A stretch of DNA of 64,000 bases, from NCBI RefSeq assembly GCF_000166195.2, contig NZ_CM001403.1, positions 5,536,432 to 5,600,431 of the forward strand, written 5' to 3'. Source of the stretch: Mucilaginibacter paludis DSM 18603 (GTDB taxonomy: Bacteria > Bacteroidota > Bacteroidia > Sphingobacteriales > Sphingobacteriaceae). Below, in pieces: positions 51,626 to 60,899 of this stretch (within the stretch, counting starts at the first letter, position 1; each line of letters opens with the position of its first letter). The notes below the pieces were generated by a model. It made no database searches. It saw only the letters and a list, made by a program, of their open reading frames with translations, and was not told the DNA's origin. The translations under genes and the position numbers were made by a program.

Positions 51626-53968
51626 ATGAAATTAATATCCACCATATTATTAGCCATTAGCTTATTGAGCCCACGGCCTGTAAAAGCTGCCGACGAACCC
51701 ATGCCTTTTGATAAGTTTTTGAAAAAAAGCATGAAGGTTATACCAGGTACTTTCCCCGTTTACCAGGATGGAGCACGTTATTTCCTGGAAATTGCATCCG
51801 GTGATCTGAACAGCGATATTTTAGTTGTTGGCGATATAGCCAGGGGCTACGCCAACGAGGTATCACAGTCTTCTGGCGTCATCAGGTTTAGCATAGGCTC
51901 AAACAATAACCTCAATATCACCAAACAGATTTACCAGGAAGCCGTATCGGCCGATCTGAACCCGGGCATGGAGAAATTGGTACAGGAATCCAACCTGATA
52001 CCGGTTAGCTCTGTAATACACATAGAGGCCCAGGGAAAAGCAAAAGGAAGTTATATTATTGATGTAACCAAACAGTTGATGGAAGGCGGCGACCTGTTCT
52101 CTTTCAAAGACTTTTCGGGCTTAAGCCGGTCCGATGTTAACCGATCGGGCGTTCAGGGTGTGAAAGCCATGGCCGACGGGGTGGTGTTCAGCGTTTTGCG
52201 CACGCAAACGGATACCAGGCAGCAGTCCGAAAGATCGAAGGTAGAAGAGAAGGCTAATGCCTATATATTGAGCCTGGTGATACAGCGCTTGCCCCAGCAT
52301 AAAATGCAGGTACGTGAGGCCGACCCCAGGATTGGCTTTGCAACCGTTACCTACAACGATTTTGGCAAAAATCCGTATGGCGTGCGCGAAGTGAATGTAA
52401 TAAAGAAATGGGATCTCACGGTACAAAAAGCCGATCTGCCTAAATACCGCAGCGGCAGTTTGGCAGAGCCCGCGGAGCCTATTCAGGTATTTATTGATCA
52501 GGCTACGCCCGATGTTTATATGCCTTACCTTAAACAGGCTGTGCAGGAGTGGAACAGCGCTTTTGCAGCGGCAGGCTTTAAAAATGTGTTTAAAATTAAC
52601 ACCAACGAGGATGGCTCCTGGCTATCATCACATAAAATTTTAATTAAATGGGGTAATGTGCACGAGCAGGTATCAAAAAATTTGCTCGAGGACCCGCGTA
52701 CCGGCGAGATCCTGGCTGCCAAAATGAACATCAGCGATTTGATTGCCGATGCCTTGATGCCTGCCTACTTTGTTGCTTGCGGGCTTAAAGACCAGCGGGT
52801 AATTAAAAGCATGAACAACCCGCAGCTAAAGGGCGAGATATTGCGTTGGAAAGCCATGCAGGCCCTGGGCGAATTGCTGGGCCTTAAACCAAACCTTTAC
52901 GCCAGCAACGCTTATACTACTACGCAGATCAGGTCGGCAGGTTTTTTAAAGAAGAACAGCTTCACTTCTTCGGTAACCGATGATTCCCAGTTTAACTACG
53001 CCGTACAGCCTGACGACCAGGTGCCCCTGTCGGGATTGATCCCGGGGATCTCGGCTTATGACAGGATGGCCATCAACTGGGCTTACAGGATATTTCCGGA
53101 TCAAAAAGCTTTAAAAGCTTTCGAATCCAATATTTCTTATGACGATGCCGCCCTGCGCTATGTAGAGGCTAACAAGGATGATCCTTTTACCCAACCAGGC
53201 AACCTGGCATCAAACCAGTTAGACGCCGTTGAGCTGGGTATGAAAAACATACAGGCCCTGTACCCGCGCCTTGACAAAATAACCGGCGATATGGTAGGGC
53301 ATGATGAAGACTATGCCGATTTTGTAGCTATAGCCAATGCCTTTCAGTCGGCCTATAACGATTATACCAAAAGCCTGTTTATGCTGATCGGCGGGCAATC
53401 TAACCGTCCGGTTATCAGGGGATACAATGAAGTGCCGGTTGTTTATGTATCAAAAAATGAGCAGCAAAAAGCCTTCGACTTAATGAATACGTATCTGTTT
53501 AGCGGCGTGCCCGATTGGATGAACAACCCCAGGTTAAGAAAAAGCAACAGCCCGCCGGTAGAAAACAAGTTTCAGCGCCAGGTGGAAATCGCCTTAAGCA
53601 GGTTAGTGAGCCCGGTAGTGATTGGTAACCTCATTAAAGCGGAAAATGCGAATGGAAACACCGAGTTTACTGTGCAGGATCTGTTTAACAACCTTGATCA
53701 CTACATATTTAAAGATTTTGATGCCACCCGCCCCGTTGATGCCTATACCCGAACGCTGCAGGCAACATTTGTATATAATTTGGCCCAGGCAGTAAATAAA
53801 GACTCGTTTATGGCGGGCCTTACCGACACTAACGAGGTGCTGCATTTGTACTTTGTTAAAACCATGAATAACATCAACAAACTGGCCGAAACTCATACCG
53901 ACGCTATTACTCGCGCCAATTACCAGCTGATGAAAATGAAAATTGAGAAAGAATATCTTCAGAAATAA
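51626..53968 (+). CDS. Inactive paralogue of the zinc metalloprotease (pseudoprotease)
   Basis: A 780-residue exported protein (signal peptide LISTILLAISLLSPRPVKA) with the same order as the upstream protease. Matching blocks are GTFPVYQDGARYFLEIASGD, then FIDQATPDVYMPYLKQAVQE against FYIDRNTPAYLIPYFIKGVN, and FNYAVQPDDQVPLSGLIPGI against FNYAAQPQDQMSAEELLPHI. The active-site stretch reads QALGELLGLKP (residues 412-422) where the partner has HEVGHTLGLRH, so all three histidines and the glutamate are replaced. The Met-turn is SVTDDSQFNY. The frame is full length and open, so this looks like a conserved non-catalytic partner, not decay. It starts 4 bases after the partner's stop. Confidence 0.88.
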   Translation: MKLISTILLAISLLSPRPVKAADEPMPFDKFLKKSMKVIPGTFPVYQDGARYFLEIASGDLNSDILVVGDIARGYANEVSQSSGVIRFSIGSNNNLNITKQIYQEAVSADLNPGMEKLVQESNLIPVSSVIHIEAQGKAKGSYIIDVTKQLMEGGDLFSFKDFSGLSRSDVNRSGVQGVKAMADGVVFSVLRTQTDTRQQSERSKVEEKANAYILSLVIQRLPQHKMQVREADPRIGFATVTYNDFGKNPYGVREVNVIKKWDLTVQKADLPKYRSGSLAEPAEPIQVFIDQATPDVYMPYLKQAVQEWNSAFAAAGFKNVFKINTNEDGSWLSSHKILIKWGNVHEQVSKNLLEDPRTGEILAAKMNISDLIADALMPAYFVACGLKDQRVIKSMNNPQLKGEILRWKAMQALGELLGLKPNLYASNAYTTTQIRSAGFLKKNSFTSSVTDDSQFNYAVQPDDQVPLSGLIPGISAYDRMAINWAYRIFPDQKALKAFESNISYDDAALRYVEANKDDPFTQPGNLASNQLDAVELGMKNIQALYPRLDKITGDMVGHDEDYADFVAIANAFQSAYNDYTKSLFMLIGGQSNRPVIRGYNEVPVVYVSKNEQQKAFDLMNTYLFSGVPDWMNNPRLRKSNSPPVENKFQRQVEIALSRLVSPVVIGNLIKAENANGNTEFTVQDLFNNLDHYIFKDFDATRPVDAYTRTLQATFVYNLAQAVNKDSFMAGLTDTNEVLHLYFVKTMNNINKLAETHTDAITRANYQLMKMKIEKEYLQK

Positions 53969-53986
53969 TTGCTAAAAAACGCTGTG

Positions 53987-55105
53987 ATGAAAAATATATT
54001 AACCCTGATATTGCTTACCCTCGGCCTTGCTGCATCGGGTCAGAACCGAAAAATAGAATTTAAACCTGATAACCTTAACGAAGCATTAACACTTGCCAAG
54101 GCGCAGCATAAAGTGGTGTTTGTTGATTGTTATACATCGTGGTGCATTCCTTGTAAGCACATGGAGGCCAATGTTTTTACAGTGGATACCGTGGCCGACT
54201 TTTTTAACTCGACCTTCATTAACATGAAGGCCGAGATGGATAAAGACGATCGTATGAAAGCCTTAGGCAAAACCTATAATATAGGTGCCTATCCATCATA
54301 CTTATTATTGGATGGCGATGGAAAGCTGTTATTCAAATTTGTAGGAGGGATGTCGGCAGATGCTTTCATGAAAAAAATAAGAAGCGGCCTTAAACCCAAT
54401 AACGAAGTGGCCGTGATGGATGAACGTTATGAATCTGGCGATAGGTCAGCCGGTCTTTTGAGAGATTACGCCCTTTTAAAAGTGAGGCTGCAGGAAATAC
54501 CGCTGGCAAAAAAAATAGACGAAGAGTTTATGGACCGGGTACCCTTGAAACAGATCGTTAAAAAAGAGAACTGGGCATTGTTCGGCAAAAACCGTTATGC
54601 CATGTACCTGTCAGAAATTGATACCCGTAATTTTAACTTCCTGGCCGACCACTGGAAGGAATTCGCCGTTGAAAATACCAAGGATACTGTTGATGAGAAA
54701 TTGGCTTCCGTTTACCGCAAAATTGCCAGTTATGCCCTGGTAGGGTATTATTTTAAGGGACATCCCTACAATAAAGACGATTTTGAGCATTACAGGAAGC
54801 AGATTAACGCTACCGATATGCCTGATAAAGATCAGTTTTTGGTTTTGATAGACATGGCAGATGCCGCAGGCAAAAAGGACCTGGACAAAGTTACCGACCT
54901 GATGGCAAAACACATCTCAGGTTTTACGGAAGCCAACCGGCGCATTACCTGGGATTACTTTACCTTCTGTTCAAACAATCGTAACTACAAATCTCCCCGG
55001 ATAGTTGAAATAGCAGACCTGGTGATTAAAGCCACCAACAACCCGTACCTGGTGAGTACCTGTGAAATGTATAAAAAAAAATATACCCCTACTGATGCAC
55101 GCTAA
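53987..55105 (+). CDS. Thioredoxin-fold exported protein
   Basis: A 372-residue protein with a signal peptide (MKNILTLILLTLGLAASG) and a thioredoxin domain (about 25-140). The active site is WCIPCK with cysteines 53 and 56 in VDCYTSWCIPCKHME, and the cis-proline region is IGAYPSYLLLDGDGK. The C-terminal 230 residues are helical with no known motif. It is likely periplasmic, reducing or shuffling disulfides. Placed between the proteases and the S9 peptidase, it may open disulfide-bonded substrates; this is inferred from position. The ATG at 53987 fits the signal peptide better than the frame start at 53969. Confidence 0.85.
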   Translation: MKNILTLILLTLGLAASGQNRKIEFKPDNLNEALTLAKAQHKVVFVDCYTSWCIPCKHMEANVFTVDTVADFFNSTFINMKAEMDKDDRMKALGKTYNIGAYPSYLLLDGDGKLLFKFVGGMSADAFMKKIRSGLKPNNEVAVMDERYESGDRSAGLLRDYALLKVRLQEIPLAKKIDEEFMDRVPLKQIVKKENWALFGKNRYAMYLSEIDTRNFNFLADHWKEFAVENTKDTVDEKLASVYRKIASYALVGYYFKGHPYNKDDFEHYRKQINATDMPDKDQFLVLIDMADAAGKKDLDKVTDLMAKHISGFTEANRRITWDYFTFCSNNRNYKSPRIVEIADLVIKATNNPYLVSTCEMYKKKYTPTDAR

Positions 55106-57335
55106 ATTAGTATTTGTTTTATTGCTGTTTGGCTGTACGTTATGCTACGCCCAGCAACCCGACTTTGCCGCCACCGAAAGATACGATGTACCCAACCTTT
55201 CAAAACTGGTTGGTACCACATCCGTTATTCCGTTTTTCCTCAACCAAGGCAACAAGTTTTGGTTTGTTGCCAACGATGCGCCCGGCCTAACATCAGCCGC
55301 GGCTAAAAAAAAATCTCCCGCCAACTATTACCTGGCAGATCCGGATAAAAAACAGCTGATACTTTTGTTTGATAAGCAAGCTATTGTAAAAAGCCTGGCT
55401 ACCCTAACAACCGGTGCAATTGATACCGGCGCTATCAACTACACGCCCGATTTTTTACCAGGGCAGCAAACCGTTGCGCTTATTTATAAAAACGTTAAAT
55501 ATGCTTACAACTATACCACTAAAAAGCTGGCCAAATACCAGGAACCGCCCAAAGAAAAGATTGCTCATTTAACCGGTGACCGGTCGCCCGATAAGCACTG
55601 GTTATTGTACGCCCGCAACCATAACTTATACCTTAAAAACTTAGCCGATACCACATCCAGGCAACTTTCGCGCGATGGAGCGCTAAACTATTCCTTCTCG
55701 CTAACACCGGCCGACGAACATGTCAACTTTGATACCGGGACAGGCGCGGTGTGGACAGCCGACTCCAAATCGTTTTATGTTTTACGAAAAGATACCCGGA
55801 AGGTGAAAACATTAACGGTAATCAATTCGCTTACAAGCCCAAGACCCTACGTAAATACCTATCCCTACGAATTACCCGGTGACAAGGATGTAACCCAGTA
55901 CGAGCTGTTTATAGGCAATACCGGCGACACTGTGCTGAAAAAGATCAATATCGAGAGGTGGCCGGATCAGGCTGTTTCTATCGTGCCATCGGCAGGTATT
56001 ACCGGCGAAATGTTTATCCTCCGCAAAAAACGGAGCCGCGATGAGGTGGAGCTATGCGCCGTAAATATTAAAACCGGCCAGCTCCGCGTAGTGATCCACG
56101 AGGTAAGCAAACCTTTTATTAACGAAGATCTGTTTCATGTGGCCGTTGTAAACCAGGGTAAGGATATCATCTGGTGGTCTGATAGGAGTGGCTGGGGGCA
56201 ATACTACCATTACGATAGTACCGGTAAGCTGCTCAACGCCATTACCGCCGGCAACTGGACGGCGGGCCGCATACTCAATATTGATACCCTTGGCCGGGGC
56301 ATTTACTTTTACGGCTTTGGTAAAGAGCAAAACAGCAACCCCAACTACGCCTATTTATATAAGGTAGGTTTTGACGGCAAAAAGCAAATGCTGCTTACAA
56401 CGGCTAATGCTACACACAACGTTTTTATATCAAAAGACAGAAAATACCTGGTGGATAATTATTCGAGGATAGACCTTGAGCCCCGAACCGTGGTGTTGGA
56501 TAACAAAGGACACTTTGTGCAGCAAATATTAAAGGCCGATATGAGCGCGCTTTATGCCTATGGATGGAAACAGCCTGAGCAATTTAAGGTAAAGGCTAAA
56601 GACGGCGTGACCGACCTTTACGGCCTGATGTGGAAACCCTTTAATTTTGATCCCAATAAAAAATACCCCATCATATCGCAGGTTTATCCCGGCCCGCAGA
56701 TTGAAACCGTGTGGACCGAGTTTACCGTATTTGATCGCTATAACAATACCTCGCTGGCCCAAACCGGGTTTATTGTGGTGGTGATGGGGCACCGTGGCGG
56801 TACACCGCTGCGAGAGGCCAAATATTATAAATATGGCTACGGCAACTTGCGCGACTATGCGCTCGAAGATGACCGGTACGGCCTGGAACAACTGGCCGCG
56901 CGCTTTAATTTTATCGATTTAAAAAGGGTCGGCATATTCGGCCACTCCGGTGGCGGGATGATGGCTACGGCGGCGCTATGTACTTACCCTGATTTTTATA
57001 AAGTAGCTGTGGCATCATCCGCAAACCATGATAATAATATTTATAACCGCACTTGGGGAGAAACTTACCAGGGTTTAGCGAAGCCTGTTGCCGTAAACCA
57101 GAGCCTTGCCAAAAACCTTAAAGGCCACCTGTTGCTGGTGTCGGGCGAATCAGACGCCAACGTAAATCCGGCCAATACCATGCGCATGGCCGACGCGCTG
57201 ATCAAAGCCAACAAGGATTTTGATATGCTGATTTTACCCGGCCAAAGCCACGCTTACGAAGAGCCTTATAAAACTTACTTTCAAAAACGGCTCCGCGAAT
57301 ATTTTGCCAGGTATTTATTGGAAGGGCAAAAGTGA
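55095..57335 (+). CDS. S9-family peptidase (dipeptidyl-peptidase IV type)
   Basis: An exported serine peptidase of 746 residues: signal peptide LVFVLLLFGCTLCYA then QQ. The N-terminal beta-propeller (about 30-480) has DRSPDKHWLLYARNHNLYL, and the alpha/beta-hydrolase domain follows. The triad is visible as serine 618 in FGHSGGGMM, aspartate 687 in GESDANVNP and histidine 719 in GQSHAYEEP. The ATG at 55095 lies inside the last codons of the thioredoxin gene (11-base overlap), so it belongs to the same operon. It would shorten oligopeptides made by the upstream metalloprotease. DPP-IV-like specificity is a guess from fold and length. Confidence 0.93.
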   Translation: MHAKLVFVLLLFGCTLCYAQQPDFAATERYDVPNLSKLVGTTSVIPFFLNQGNKFWFVANDAPGLTSAAAKKKSPANYYLADPDKKQLILLFDKQAIVKSLATLTTGAIDTGAINYTPDFLPGQQTVALIYKNVKYAYNYTTKKLAKYQEPPKEKIAHLTGDRSPDKHWLLYARNHNLYLKNLADTTSRQLSRDGALNYSFSLTPADEHVNFDTGTGAVWTADSKSFYVLRKDTRKVKTLTVINSLTSPRPYVNTYPYELPGDKDVTQYELFIGNTGDTVLKKINIERWPDQAVSIVPSAGITGEMFILRKKRSRDEVELCAVNIKTGQLRVVIHEVSKPFINEDLFHVAVVNQGKDIIWWSDRSGWGQYYHYDSTGKLLNAITAGNWTAGRILNIDTLGRGIYFYGFGKEQNSNPNYAYLYKVGFDGKKQMLLTTANATHNVFISKDRKYLVDNYSRIDLEPRTVVLDNKGHFVQQILKADMSALYAYGWKQPEQFKVKAKDGVTDLYGLMWKPFNFDPNKKYPIISQVYPGPQIETVWTEFTVFDRYNNTSLAQTGFIVVVMGHRGGTPLREAKYYKYGYGNLRDYALEDDRYGLEQLAARFNFIDLKRVGIFGHSGGGMMATAALCTYPDFYKVAVASSANHDNNIYNRTWGETYQGLAKPVAVNQSLAKNLKGHLLLVSGESDANVNPANTMRMADALIKANKDFDMLILPGQSHAYEEPYKTYFQKRLREYFARYLLEGQK

Positions 57336-58116
57336 GCGCGGCCATAAACGGTTGGTAAAACGGGCCGTTGTACTTTTAAATAGGTAGCTTTAGTAACCGC
57401 CTTTAAAAGTTCTCATCCACCCACCAACCCTGAAGCTTCACCGGAGGGGGAAACTTTTGCGCGTGCCAGGTGTGCTGCATGGTCAATGCAGAGCCCTTTG
57501 CACGCGCATACTCATTCACTTACCTCCTCCAAAACTTTGTCATCCCGGAGGGAGGGAACTTTTGCGCGTGCCATGTGTGCTGTAGATCGCCAACGTAAGG
57601 CGGTTGCACGTGTATATTCATCCACATACCTCTAAAAAATTTGTCATCCCGACCGGAGAGAGGGAACTTTTACGCGTGCCAGGTATTACTGTAGATGGTT
57701 AACGCAGATCCCTTTGCACTGGCATACTCATCGCTCGCAAAGGATCCCTCCCTCCGGTCGGGATGAGATGATGGGTAAGGGTTGTGGTGGTGTGGAGGTT
57801 TTGTTTATGATCGGTTCCTATTGTTAATCATGTGATTTAATGTTTTTTAATATGTTATTCACTCATTATAATTGATGGTGGTTCATCCACCAATCGTCTC
57901 TAAACCTTCCATGCCGACCATTGTTGCTAATGCTTTGCATCCGCCCATCACCACCGAAATTTTGTCATCGTGACCGGAAGGAGTGAACTTTGCGTATGCC
58001 AGGTGTGCAGCAGACGACCGTTGTCTATTGACCGGACAACGATCCGAAATTTTTAATTAATTAAATAACAGGTTGCGAGCGCCCGGTTTATTGCTCTCAA
58101 AAGATGATCATAATTT
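57336..58116. repeat. Tandem repeat of about 107 bases with degenerate copies
   Basis: Three units start at about 57451, 57557 and 57665, each beginning CTTTTGCGCGTGCC (third CTTTTACGCGTGCC) and ending in GTCATCCC plus a GGAG-rich stretch. After the third unit, CCCTCCCTCCGGTCGGGATG (about 57747-57766) is the inverted form of that end. A worn fourth copy is at about 57963-58035 (GTCATCGTGACCGGAAGGAG). A further copy is at 24609. No gene is present in these 780 bases. Spacing and copy variation argue against CRISPR. Confidence 0.8.
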
Positions 58117-59676
58117 TCAATGCGCGTCCGGTATCTCCACTTTCCCGCTTTTTACCACGGCCCGTTTTTTAATCGTCAGGATAACCAGCGGGATGCAGCA
58201 GGCGTTCAGGATAGCCAACAAAAAGAAGGCGTCCATATAGCTCATTAAAAAAGTTTGCCTCACCACCATGTTTTCCAGCGCGCCTAACGATTGCTGCGCC
58301 GCCCGTAAATAGGTTGAGCCATGCGCCATAAAATTTGCGATATACGATTGCCGCCGCTGAAGGGTTAAAGGATCGCTTGCCGTTACATGCGCAATCAGGG
58401 CCGTGCGGTTTGCCGCTTCGCGATGCGCAATATAAGTATTGATCAAAGCGATACCGAACGAGCCGCCCATCTGCCTCATCATGTTATTGAGTGCCGCGCC
58501 CTGCGGGATTTCCGATGGCTTCAACTCCGAAACGGCGAGCGCGGTAAGCGGAACAATGAGCAGCGCCGCCCCAAGTCCGCGGAAAATCAGGGGGATAAAG
58601 AAATAGGCGCCCCCCGTTTCCAGGTTAGAGCCCGACATCAGGTAACCAAACACCGCCGACATGCCAAAGCCCAGGATGATCAAATATTGCGGCCTGATGC
58701 CACTTTGCAGTATTTTGCCTAAAAAGGGAGATATCATGGCCGCCATCAGCGTGCCCGGCAGCAACATAGTGCCGGTTTGGAAGGCCGAATAACCGATGAT
58801 CCGCTGCGAATATAAAGGAAACACAAATACCGCGCTAAACAAACCGAAGCCGAGCACGAACGTCATGATAGCCGAAATGGAAAGCGTGGTGCTCTTAAGT
58901 ACCCGCAGGTTGATCACAGGGTACTCGATCTTCAATTGCCACCACACCAAAACGGATAAACAAATAGCCGATACCAGGCTTAACACCAGGATGTAGGTCG
59001 CTGCAAACCAATCGTCGGTTTGGCCGCGCTCCAGCACCACCTGCAAAGCGCCCACGCCTATCGCCAGCAAAAATATGCCGAGCCAATCAATGGGCCGCCC
59101 ATTGGTTGATTTTTTGGTGGGTTTTAAATAAATAAAACATAAAAAAGCGGCCAGCAAGCCGATGGGGATATTGACGTAAAAAATCCACTGCCAGGATAAA
59201 TTATCTACGATATAACCGCCAAGCACCGGGCCGATTGAAGGCCCGATGATAATACCCAGGCTGAAGATTCCACTCGCCGTGGCCCGCTCTTTAGCTGGGA
59301 AGGTTTCAAACAAAATTGCCTGTGAGGTAGATAAAAGTGCGCCGCCACCTATCCCTTGTAAAAAGCGGAAGGCTACTAACTCCAGTAAATTATGCGAAAA
59401 TCCGCAAAAGGCCGAGGCTATGGTGAATAACAGGATCGACCCGATATAATATTGTTTTCTGCCTATTTTTTCTGCGAAAAAACTCGTCATTGGTATCACT
59501 ATTACATTGGCAATGGCATAAGAGGTAATTACCCAGGCTGTATCTTCCAGCGAAGCGCCTAAATTGCCGCTCATGGTGTTGATCGATACGTTAACGATGG
59601 TTGTATCGATCAACTCGATGATGGTTGATGTGATGATGGTGATCACGATGATCCATTTGCGTAAACCTGTTTCCAT
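58117..59676 (-). CDS. MFS multidrug exporter, DHA2 (EmrB/QacA) type
   Basis: A 519-residue inner-membrane drug:proton antiporter with about 14 hydrophobic segments. Motif D1 is IIELIDTTIVNVSINTM, motif A is FFAEKIGRKQYYIGS, motif B is FRFLQGIGGGAL and motif C is GIIIGPSIGPVLGGYI. These assign it to the EmrB group, which usually works with an EmrA-like adaptor and TolC-like protein; none is adjacent here. The divergent AraC gene at 59818 probably regulates it from the shared 141-base region. Confidence 0.93.
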   Translation of the reverse strand: METGLRKWIIVITIITSTIIELIDTTIVNVSINTMSGNLGASLEDTAWVITSYAIANVIVIPMTSFFAEKIGRKQYYIGSILLFTIASAFCGFSHNLLELVAFRFLQGIGGGALLSTSQAILFETFPAKERATASGIFSLGIIIGPSIGPVLGGYIVDNLSWQWIFYVNIPIGLLAAFLCFIYLKPTKKSTNGRPIDWLGIFLLAIGVGALQVVLERGQTDDWFAATYILVLSLVSAICLSVLVWWQLKIEYPVINLRVLKSTTLSISAIMTFVLGFGLFSAVFVFPLYSQRIIGYSAFQTGTMLLPGTLMAAMISPFLGKILQSGIRPQYLIILGFGMSAVFGYLMSGSNLETGGAYFFIPLIFRGLGAALLIVPLTALAVSELKPSEIPQGAALNNMMRQMGGSFGIALINTYIAHREAANRTALIAHVTASDPLTLQRRQSYIANFMAHGSTYLRAAQQSLGALENMVVRQTFLMSYMDAFFLLAILNACCIPLVILTIKKRAVVKSGKVEIPDAH

Positions 59677-59817
59677 GTTGCAAAAGTAGCCTCATCGTCC
59701 ATCGATCCGTTTATAGAATTCAATCCAATATTTATAAAATTCAAACAGGATGTGCTTTTTTGATCATTTATTTGTCAAATAGTGTATAATAATCAAATAA
59801 TTACCTACCTTTATTTG

Positions 59818-60726
59818 ATGCTGGAAACGGAAACCCTCGAAGAATTTTACAGGCGGCACCCCCTGCCGGATCAAAAAATTTTAGCTGAAAACAATACGGG
59901 TCAGGGACACTTCAACGTGTTTTTGCGTAAGCCCTGTGTGCAGCGGACGCCTTTTAGCCGCAGGGACTTTTATAAAATAGCGCTCGTTATAGGCAAGGGA
60001 AAAATGATTTACACGGACAAGGAGGTGATCATCGACCGGCCCGCACTGGTGTTTTCAGGTCCGTCCGTTCCTTCATCCTGGGAATCGGGCCCCGGCCCTC
60101 AGGAAGGTTGCTTTTGTTTATTTACCGAAGCATTTGTTGAGTCGCGTGAGCACCAACATCCGCTGCAACATTTTCCGCTGTTTCAGGTTGGGGCCAGCCA
60201 CATCGTTTTCCCCAACGAAAGCCAACTGTCCTTTTTATCGGCTACCATGCACCGCATGATGGACGACCTGGATTCGGATTATGTCAATAAATACGATCTG
60301 CTGCGCAATTACCTGCACATTCTGATGCACGAAGCTTTAAAGATAACGCCAGCTAAAACTCCTGAAAAGAAAAGCGGTGGCTCTGCGCGAATCACGGCCT
60401 TGTTTTTAGAATTGCTTGAACGGCAGTTCCCCATTGATTCCCCCGAAGAATCGCTGAAACTTAAAACCGCCCACGATTATGCCCAAAGCCTGGCTGTACA
60501 CACCAACCACCTGAACCGGGCCGTAAAAGAGGTAACCGGCAAAACCACCACCCAACATATTGCCGACCGCGTTTTAAAGGAGTCGGTGGCCCTGCTTAAA
60601 AATACCGACTGGAGTATAGCGCAGATAGCCAATGGCTTAGGTTTTGAAGAGCCTGCCTATTTTACCAATTTCTTTAAAAAGTACAACGGATCATCTCCGG
60701 CTAACGCGAGGGGGAATAATGGATGA
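59818..60726 (+). CDS. AraC-family transcriptional regulator
   Basis: A 302-residue regulator with an N-terminal sensing part (FNVFLRKPCVQRTPFSRRDFY, VIIDRPALVFSGP) and a C-terminal AraC domain: AHDYAQSLAVHTNHLNRAV and SIAQIANGLGFEEPAYFTNF. I chose the ATG at 59818 (MLETETLEEFYRRHP) over the longer frame to 59782. It is divergent from the MFS exporter, a common arrangement for efflux control. Confidence 0.9.
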   Translation: MLETETLEEFYRRHPLPDQKILAENNTGQGHFNVFLRKPCVQRTPFSRRDFYKIALVIGKGKMIYTDKEVIIDRPALVFSGPSVPSSWESGPGPQEGCFCLFTEAFVESREHQHPLQHFPLFQVGASHIVFPNESQLSFLSATMHRMMDDLDSDYVNKYDLLRNYLHILMHEALKITPAKTPEKKSGGSARITALFLELLERQFPIDSPEESLKLKTAHDYAQSLAVHTNHLNRAVKEVTGKTTTQHIADRVLKESVALLKNTDWSIAQIANGLGFEEPAYFTNFFKKYNGSSPANARGNNG

Positions 60727-60899
60727 GGGCGGGATTTAACCTTCTGGTATCTGGAGCTGGCAAGTTGACGGAACGGGTATTGGGCTTTATTGCTTAAGAT
60801 AAATAACAGCTGGCGGCGTCTAAACTCCTTGGCCAAACCAATATGCCAATAATATCATACTACCAGCCCAATAAATGTTATCGGCGCTCAAAAAAGTAT

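Noticed and set aside
57451..57770. Possible CRISPR array
   Set aside because: The period is about 107 bases, units differ along their whole length, and there are no short identical repeats with unique spacers or cas genes.
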